This document shows, piece by piece, positions 59,170 through 64,000 of a DNA stretch of 64,000 nucleotides. Below the pieces are notes generated by a model. It was not told the origin of the DNA and searched no databases. It saw nothing but the letters and a program-made list of their open reading frames with translations. The stretch is from positions 310,001-374,000 of the forward strand of contig NZ_PVTV01000012.1 of assembly GCF_003003055.1 (NCBI RefSeq), given 5' to 3'. This stretch comes from Jezberella montanilacus. GTDB lineage: Bacteria > Pseudomonadota > Gammaproteobacteria > Burkholderiales > Burkholderiaceae_B. The number at the start of each line of letters is the position of its first letter. Position 1 is the stretch's first letter. The translations under genes were made by a program, and so were the position numbers.

Positions 59170-59984
59170 TGTCAACTGTTAGATTGCTGGACAAAGTCAT
59201 TACCGAAAACCTCATCGTCGAAAAACGCGGTCAGATCGGCTGGATTACCTTTAACGATCCAGGCCGTCACAATGCGGTCTCGTACGACATGTGGGTCGGT
59301 ATCCCGATTGCTCTGGCAGCTTTCGCCGCGGATGAGGATATCCGTGCCGTGGTACTCACAGGCGCTGGCGAAAAAGCGTTCGTTAGCGGCGCCAATATCT
59401 CTCAGTTTGAAAAACTTCGCACAGCAGCCGATGCAGTGGCCGAATATGAGCGCGTAGGTGAAGCCGCCCAAGCGGCGATTTATGACTTCGTCAAACCCAC
59501 GATCGCCCGGATTCAGGGCTACTGCATTGGTGGCGGTTTGAATATTTCTTTGTGCTGCGATGTGCGCATTGCATCGCCCGATAGCTCGTTTGCTATTCCT
59601 GCCGGCAAATTAGGTCTGGGTTACCGCCTCACCGCGATTCGCAATCTGATCAATACGGTTGGTGGCCCAACAGCGATCAATATTATGTTGTCGGCTGCTC
59701 GCTTTACTGCAGCTGAAGCACTGGACATGAAGTTGATTCAGTATATGGCGGCTCCCGGTGAGCTTGACGCAACGCTTGATGCCTATTTGGCTAAGGTCGC
59801 GGCCAATGCGCCTTTGACTCTGCAAACCGCGAAAGCCTCGATTCGCGAGTTTCAGAGAATTGCTCCGCATATCGATGTTGAAAAGATCAATGCGATGGTC
59901 TTGGGCTGTTTTGCCAGCGATGATTATCAAGAGGGTAAACGCGCCTTTGCCGAAAAACGTGCACCGGTTTTCCGAGGCAAGTAA
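59169..59984 (+). CDS. Enoyl-CoA hydratase/isomerase family protein
   Basis: The 271-residue crotonase-fold protein has the oxyanion-hole segments F-V-S-G-A-N-I-S-Q-F and G-Y-C-I-G-G-G-L-N-I-S-L-C-C-D-V-R-I-A, followed by P-A-G-K-L-G-L-G. Members hydrate or isomerise acyl-CoA thioesters. The active-site glutamates of true hydratases are not clearly both present, so the exact reaction is open. The ATG overlaps the regulator stop (TAATG), so the two are co-translated. Its location between regulators and rfbD suggests a small catabolic unit unrelated to polysaccharide synthesis. Confidence 0.85.
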   Translation: MSTVRLLDKVITENLIVEKRGQIGWITFNDPGRHNAVSYDMWVGIPIALAAFAADEDIRAVVLTGAGEKAFVSGANISQFEKLRTAADAVAEYERVGEAAQAAIYDFVKPTIARIQGYCIGGGLNISLCCDVRIASPDSSFAIPAGKLGLGYRLTAIRNLINTVGGPTAINIMLSAARFTAAEALDMKLIQYMAAPGELDATLDAYLAKVAANAPLTLQTAKASIREFQRIAPHIDVEKINAMVLGCFASDDYQEGKRAFAEKRAPVFRGK

Positions 59985-60005
59985 ATCGCCACGTCACGCA
60001 TCCTG

Positions 60006-60947
60006 TTGATCGGCGCAAACGGGCAGCTCGGTCATGAACTGAGGTTTGCGCTGGCTTCCCTGGGCGAGGTGACTGCCCTGACTCGCCCGGATCTCGATCT
60101 GAGCGACGCCTCGCACCTTCAAGCGAATATTGAGCAAGTGCTTGAAACGCATCACCCTGAGGTCATCGTCAATGCAGCCGCCTATACCGCAGTGGATAAG
60201 GCTGAGTCCGAACCTGAGCTCGCCGTGCAGATCAATGCGCATGCCCTTCAGTATTTGGCAGAAGCGGCCAACGCCAGCGGTGCTTGCCTGGTTCATTATT
60301 CGACCGACTACGTGTTTGCGGGTGATAAACCACTGACGCATCAATACGTCGAGACAGACACAACGAATCCCCAATCGGTATACGGTAGAAGCAAGCTTTT
60401 GGGTGAACAGCTGATCGCCCAATATTGCCCGAAGCATCTTATTTTTAGAACCAGTTGGGTGCTGGGTCAGCATGGCGGCAATTTTTTAAAAACCATGTTG
60501 CGTCTGGCGCAAGACCGGGATCAATTACAAGTGGTATCCGATCAGTGGGGCGCGCCGACGAGCGCTGCCCTGATTGCACAGACGACCACGCAAGTGTTGA
60601 CAGAAATGCTTGCTGCGCCGGCGGATGACTCGCGCTGGGGTATTTATCATTTGGTCGCTGCGGGAGCAGTCACGTGGCATCAGTATGCTCACTATGTGAT
60701 AAGCAAGGCCAGAGAGGCAGGGCTTGCGATCAAGATAAATCCGCAAGCGATAAGCCCGATCAACACAAAAGATTATCCCGTTGCCGCGATTCGTCCGCTC
60801 AATTCGCAGCTGAACACCGATAAAATTCGTCAGAATTTTGGGATTGTGTTGCCAAACTGGCAGATGGGTGTGGATATGGTTTTGAAACAAGTGTTGGCAA
60901 CGATGCCTTTGACGACCCCTGTCGTGGTGCAACAAGGCAAACCTTGA
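60006..60947 (+). CDS. rfbD: dTDP-4-dehydrorhamnose reductase
   Basis: RfbD makes dTDP-L-rhamnose in the last step of its pathway. The visible 313 residues have I-G-A-N-G-Q-L-G-H-E-L for NAD(P)H, A-A-A-Y-T-A-V-D-K-A-E, Y-S-T-D-Y-V-F and Y-G-R-S-K. Normal proteins start M-K-I-L-L-I-G; here the codons before I-G are ATC CTG TTG with no ATG or GTG. Only TTG 60006 (or a CTG at 60003, or a rarer ATC at 59985) can start the frame, so the annotated start may miss a few residues. The end overlaps the waaC ATG. rfbA and rfbC are not in the window. Confidence 0.9.
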   Translation: MIGANGQLGHELRFALASLGEVTALTRPDLDLSDASHLQANIEQVLETHHPEVIVNAAAYTAVDKAESEPELAVQINAHALQYLAEAANASGACLVHYSTDYVFAGDKPLTHQYVETDTTNPQSVYGRSKLLGEQLIAQYCPKHLIFRTSWVLGQHGGNFLKTMLRLAQDRDQLQVVSDQWGAPTSAALIAQTTTQVLTEMLAAPADDSRWGIYHLVAAGAVTWHQYAHYVISKAREAGLAIKINPQAISPINTKDYPVAAIRPLNSQLNTDKIRQNFGIVLPNWQMGVDMVLKQVLATMPLTTPVVVQQGKP

Positions 60948-61912
60948 TGGTAAAGAGAATTCTGATTGTCAGAACCTCGTCGCTGGGGGACCTGGTGCAT
61001 ATGTTGCCAGCGATTTCTGATATCGCGAAACAGCTGCCCGAGGCTCAGATTGATTGGTTGGCTGAAGAAGCCCTGGCGCTGATACCCAGTTGGCATCCTG
61101 CCGTGCATGAGGTCATTGCGGTTTCTCATCGCCGCTGGCGCAAGTCGTGGTGGTCGGCAGAAGTCAGGCAAGAACGCAAAGCACTCAGAGAGAAGTTGCG
61201 CGCTAAGCATTATGACTTGGTGCTCGATATGCAGGCCTTGCTGAAATCGATCTGGCTTGTACGGATGACCACTGGTGTTCGTCACGGACTGGATTTCAGC
61301 TCAGCGCGCGAACCCTTGGCATCTTTGTTTTACGATGTCAGACATCGGGTTAAGTTTTGGCAACCAGCGGTGACCCGTCAGCGCCTGTTGGCGGCTGCGA
61401 CGTTTGGCTATGAGTTCGAGGGCCCCCCGAATTTTGGTTTGCAGTCGTTTGAGCAGCAGGGTGCGCTTGACCGTAGCAAGCAGGCCTCTTACGCGGTCAT
61501 CATGCCCTCTGCCAGCCGCGAGGACAAATTGTGGCCGGTCGAAGATTGGCATGCTGTGTTCGATCGCTTGGCAGTTGCCGGGATGTCGCTTAAAGTTTTG
61601 GCGGGCAACGAGGCTGAGACGCAGCGGGCGCAAGCGCTGATTGCTGGCCGTAGCCAGGCAGAAGTTTTGCCACGAATGGATTTGAACGCCGTCGCTCGCT
61701 GCTTGGCGGCATCGACTTTGATGGTGGGCTTGGATAGTGGTTTGACCCATCTCTCTGCCGCGCTAGGGCGACCGACTATCGCGATTTACAAGGCCTCAAC
61801 GCCCGTGCGCACTCCTCTGGTCGGCGCTGGGTTTACCGCGAGTCTGGGTGACAGAGGGTGCCCTCCCACTCGTGAGGCGGTACTGGGCGCTTTGTCACAG
61901 ATCCTCGATTAG
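60947..61912 (+). CDS. waaC: Lipopolysaccharide heptosyltransferase I
   Basis: WaaC adds the first L-glycero-D-manno-heptose to Kdo of the inner core. The 321-residue GT9 protein starts MVKRILIVRTSSLGDLVHML (catalytic aspartate in S-L-G-D). Its second half has M-P-S-A-S-R-E-D-K-L-W-P, V-L-A-G-N-E-A-E and M-V-G-L-D-S-G-L-T-H-L-S-A-A-L-G-R-P, typical of the ADP-heptose-binding site. ATG 60947 overlaps the rfbD stop (TGATG). It is followed by waaA, the expected partner. Confidence 0.95.
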   Translation: MVKRILIVRTSSLGDLVHMLPAISDIAKQLPEAQIDWLAEEALALIPSWHPAVHEVIAVSHRRWRKSWWSAEVRQERKALREKLRAKHYDLVLDMQALLKSIWLVRMTTGVRHGLDFSSAREPLASLFYDVRHRVKFWQPAVTRQRLLAAATFGYEFEGPPNFGLQSFEQQGALDRSKQASYAVIMPSASREDKLWPVEDWHAVFDRLAVAGMSLKVLAGNEAETQRAQALIAGRSQAEVLPRMDLNAVARCLAASTLMVGLDSGLTHLSAALGRPTIAIYKASTPVRTPLVGAGFTASLGDRGCPPTREAVLGALSQILD

Positions 61913-61921
61913 TATTGAACT

Positions 61922-63277
61922 ATGTTGCTTGCGATTTATTCGGCGGTATTGTGGTTGGTTGCCCCTTTTGTGTGGGCAGGCATGTTTTGGCGCGCCCGTC
62001 GGGCAGGGGCTAACTGGGAAATCCTTTGCGCTGAGCGGTTTGGCCATTACACGCAACCGTGGGATGGGCCTCGTCCTGTTTGGGTACACGCAGTCAGTCT
62101 GGGCGAGACTCGCGGCGCAGCGACTCTCATCCGTGGCTTGCTGGCACAAGGTGACCGCGTCTTGTTGACGCATATGACTCCAACCGGTCGGGCCGAAGGG
62201 GCGCGACTGTTTGCTGATGAAATCGCTGCAGGACAATTGCGACAGCAATGGGTGCCCTATGACTTCCCGGGGGCAACCCGTGATTTTTTTGAACGTTACC
62301 ACCCGCGCTTAGGCCTGTTGGTTGAGCGTGAAGTGTGGCCCAACCTCATCGCTCAGGCCAAGCTGTGTGGCATCCCGATGTTGATGGTGAACGCACGCTT
62401 TAGTCAGCAAGCGCTTGAGCACGTTCATCAGATCGAACGCTTTTTTGGATCGCTCCTGCGGGATGCCTATACCAGCCTCGACTTAGTCCTGGCGCAGACA
62501 GCAGAAGATGCAGCCCGTTTGTTCGAAATCGGGGTTCGCAATGTCCTGGTGCTTGGCAATATGAAGTTTGATCTTCAACTGCCTGAGGTTGCCATTGAGA
62601 CTGGACGCCACTGGCGTATTGCGCTTGATCGGCCAGTGATCGCGATCGCCAGCACGAGAGACGGTGAAGACGTGTTGTTTGCCCAAGCCTTGAAACGCTT
62701 GCTGACGAAACAGACCCGAGCCTTGTTTTTCTTGATCCCACGCCATCCGCAGCGCTTTGACGAGGCAGCTAGTCATCTGGATGAGGCAGGTCTTCGTTAT
62801 GCGCGATGGTCTGTGATTCGGCGCGATAGTCCATCAGTGCCGTATATTGCTGATTTACAGGTGATTTTGGCCGATACTGTGGGTGAAATGCCCTTCTTTT
62901 ACGCCGCCAGCGATATTGCCATTGTTGCCGGTAGCTTCGCGCCGTTTGGCGGGCAAAATCTTATTGAACCTTGTGCTGTAGGCGCCCCAGTGATAGTGGG
63001 CCCTCACACCTATAACTTTAAAGACGCCGTGCATGATGCTGTTGCGCAAGGTGTTGCTGTGCAAATCACAGGTCACAGTGATGATGCGAACTCTGCTGAA
63101 AAGACAGCACAGTCAACCACAGCCTTAGCCTTGATTCAGGCCTTTGAGTGGTTGGGCGATCCTGTTAGCCTCGAGCAACGAGGTCAAAAAGCCAAGGCTT
63201 GGGTAGCCCAGCATAAGGGTGCGACGAAGCGAACGCTCGAGCAGATTACCGAGTTTGAAAACGCCCTGGGGCAATAA
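61922..63277 (+). CDS. waaA: 3-deoxy-D-manno-octulosonic acid transferase
   Basis: WaaA (KdtA) transfers Kdo from CMP-Kdo to lipid IVA at the inner membrane. The 451-residue protein has an N-terminal membrane anchor (residues 2-25), then V-S-L-G-E-T-R-G-A with the catalytic glutamate, H-M-T-P-T-G-R, and W-P-N-L-I. The donor part has A-S-D-I-A-I-V-A-G-S-F-A-P-F-G-G-Q-N and G-P-H-T-Y-N-F. Length and order are normal. It follows waaC by 9 bases. Its last 32 bases overlap a small gene on the other strand. Confidence 0.96.
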   Translation: MLLAIYSAVLWLVAPFVWAGMFWRARRAGANWEILCAERFGHYTQPWDGPRPVWVHAVSLGETRGAATLIRGLLAQGDRVLLTHMTPTGRAEGARLFADEIAAGQLRQQWVPYDFPGATRDFFERYHPRLGLLVEREVWPNLIAQAKLCGIPMLMVNARFSQQALEHVHQIERFFGSLLRDAYTSLDLVLAQTAEDAARLFEIGVRNVLVLGNMKFDLQLPEVAIETGRHWRIALDRPVIAIASTRDGEDVLFAQALKRLLTKQTRALFFLIPRHPQRFDEAASHLDEAGLRYARWSVIRRDSPSVPYIADLQVILADTVGEMPFFYAASDIAIVAGSFAPFGGQNLIEPCAVGAPVIVGPHTYNFKDAVHDAVAQGVAVQITGHSDDANSAEKTAQSTTALALIQAFEWLGDPVSLEQRGQKAKAWVAQHKGATKRTLEQITEFENALGQ

Positions 63278-63419
63278 CAACCGCTTCAGGATTCAACTGA
63301 GCTTCGGGTGCACCTTTGGTTGAGCGCCCTTTATCGGCTGGCGCCGCACCAAACACGCCTTGCCCCAAGGCAAAGACGCCTAAATTAACCAGCAGAATAA
63401 GAACAAATACGATACGCAT
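63246..63419 (-). CDS. Short membrane protein between coaX and waaA
   Basis: A 57-residue frame, not long enough for most gene finders, starts at ATG 63419 and begins M-R-I-V-F-V-L-I-L-L-V-N-L-G-V-F-A-L-G-Q. This is one clear membrane segment or signal anchor, followed by an Ala/Gly/Pro-rich tail (G-A-A-P-A-D-K-G-R) and L-N-P-E-A-V. The same arrangement occurs as the N-terminus of larger SPOR-domain proteins that sit beside coaX in related bacteria; here the SPOR domain is missing. It overlaps the end of waaA. Plausible but unproven. Confidence 0.5.
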   Translation of the reverse strand: MRIVFVLILLVNLGVFALGQGVFGAAPADKGRSTKGAPEAQLNPEAVVIAPGRFQTR

Positions 63420-63474
63420 AAGCTATCTTAGGGCGCGGTCACTGACGCGTCAACTCGAACCGCTCGTTTGAGTG

Positions 63475-64000
63475 TTAGCCTGGTTGATTGGCGAGTCTGG
63501 CTACGCCGTCAAGAACGGGGTTAATCAGGAAAACAGGGTTAAGGTCAGGCATCATCCGACGCACTTCAACCTCGACCTCAAGCCAGCCCCCACCACTGAC
63601 GCACAAGATAGGATCTGCGCCAAAGTGTTTGCGGGCGATCTGACATTGACGAAGCACAGCACCTGCCTGCGCCGCTACGACCCCTGAAGCGATCGCTTGC
63701 AGCGTGTGTTTTGGATAGTCGTTACTGGCGCTATCAGCCAGCGGCAGGTTGGCAGTGCCCTGCGCAAGCGATTGTCGCATCAGCGCAGGCCCTGGCAAAA
63801 TGAGCCCCCCCTGGAAAATATTGTCGGGTGACAATGTATCTATCGTTGTCGCCGTGCCGAAAGTAGCCAGAATCAAGGGCGCATGTGCCCCAGGAAAATG
63901 CCCTGCCAAGCCCAGTAAAGCCGCCCAGCGATCTGCACCGAGTTGTGTGGGTGGTGTGTAGCCATTTTGCACATCGAGCGCAGCGGCACTTGGCAGTATC
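63475..64000 (-). CDS. coaX: Type III pantothenate kinase, C-terminal part (cut by the window edge)
   Basis: CoaX phosphorylates pantothenate, the first step of coenzyme A synthesis, and needs no potassium-independent P-loop of type I enzymes. The visible part, open to the window edge, has Y-T-P-P-T-Q-L-G-A-D-R-W-A-A-L, the conserved L-G-x-D-R-W motif. It continues with T-F-G-T-A-T-T-I-D and G-G-L-I-L-P-G, which are the ASKHA-fold phosphate and pantothenate motifs. The N-terminus lies beyond position 64000. In Bordetella-type genomes coaX (baf) lies next to SPOR and waaA genes, matching this neighbourhood. Confidence 0.93.
   Translation of the reverse strand, partial: ILPSAAALDVQNGYTPPTQLGADRWAALLGLAGHFPGAHAPLILATFGTATTIDTLSPDNIFQGGLILPGPALMRQSLAQGTANLPLADSASNDYPKHTLQAIASGVVAAQAGAVLRQCQIARKHFGADPILCVSGGGWLEVEVEVRRMMPDLNPVFLINPVLDGVARLANQPG

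Noticed and set aside
60830-61285. 151-residue minus-strand frame across rfbD/waaC
   Set aside because: Antisense to two well-supported genes, no recognisable motifs.
1-64000. Rho-independent terminators
   Set aside because: I looked at the ends of the main operons and at convergent gene ends (for example 17884-17896, 25733-25759, 30389-30421, 41206-41226) and found no GC-rich hairpin followed by a T run that I would defend.
1-64000. CRISPR arrays, tRNA and rRNA genes, intact transposases
   Set aside because: No regularly spaced repeats, no tRNA cloverleaf-like sequences and no transposase-like protein were recognised by eye.

Overview
The window looks like a chromosomal surface-polysaccharide region of a Gram-negative betaproteobacterium, probably Burkholderiales and perhaps near Alcaligenaceae. 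The evidence is the Gram-negative lipopolysaccharide core genes (waaC, waaA) next to a type III pantothenate kinase (coaX) and a short membrane protein at the right edge, plus IclR/GntR regulators with an enoyl-CoA hydratase. This placement is an inference; no rRNA or tRNA is present. By eye, the left third is AT-richer than the right quarter, as expected for a horizontally shaped O-antigen-type locus joined to core genes.

Layout. (1) 1-4.7 kb: a glycosyltransferase cut by the window edge (minus strand), an ABC-type polysaccharide/lipid-linked-glycan exporter and two glycosyltransferases. (2) 4.9-16.6 kb: a tight plus-strand run making a CDP-activated deoxysugar (rfbF, rfbG, rfbH). It is followed by a ThDP-dependent acetolactate-synthase-like enzyme, a HAD phosphatase, an HpcH/HpaI-type aldolase, a C-methyltransferase-type protein, two radical SAM proteins, an SDR epimerase/reductase and a Nudix hydrolase. 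(3) 16.6-17.0 kb: decayed remnants of an SDR gene and of an FkbM-like methyltransferase. (4) 17-43.7 kb: glycosyltransferases (GT2, GT4, GT-C, GT87-like), several methyltransferases, an acyltransferase and a DUF2142 membrane protein. Embedded at 22.3-25.7 kb is a complete-looking set for decaprenyl-phosphoryl-D-arabinofuranose: a UbiA-type phosphoribosyltransferase, a DUF212 phosphatase candidate, DprE1 and DprE2. A minus-strand operon at 30.4-36.6 kb holds an epimerase, a two-domain oxidoreductase, a WbuB/WcaI-like transferase and a GT-C protein. (5) 43.7-53.9 kb: mostly accessory or housekeeping genes: a RIO-type kinase, a DUF4143 ATPase, an AbiE-like two-gene toxin-antitoxin system behind a palindromic promoter, wecB, a SYLF lipid-binding protein, a MORN-repeat protein, a tiny antitoxin-like ORF and a tannase-family lipoprotein. 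(6) 53.9-64 kb: galE, a UDP-glycosyltransferase-like protein, rfbB, an IclR regulator, a GntR/FCD regulator with its operator, an enoyl-CoA hydratase, rfbD, waaC, waaA, a short membrane protein and coaX (cut by the edge).

How it may work together: nucleotide sugars made by regions 2, 4 and 6 feed cytoplasmic GT2/GT4/GT10 enzymes. Polyprenyl-phosphate sugars made by Dpm-like GT2 enzymes and by the DprE1/DprE2 branch can serve the many integral GT-C enzymes on the periplasmic side. The ABC exporter would move the lipid-linked glycan across the membrane, and the methyl- and acyltransferases decorate it. The two most interesting candidates for undescribed biology are the CDP-sugar/ThDP/aldolase/radical-SAM cluster, which is likely to make an unusual branched sugar, and the actinobacteria-like D-arabinofuranose donor pathway bracketed by two paralogous GT-C genes.
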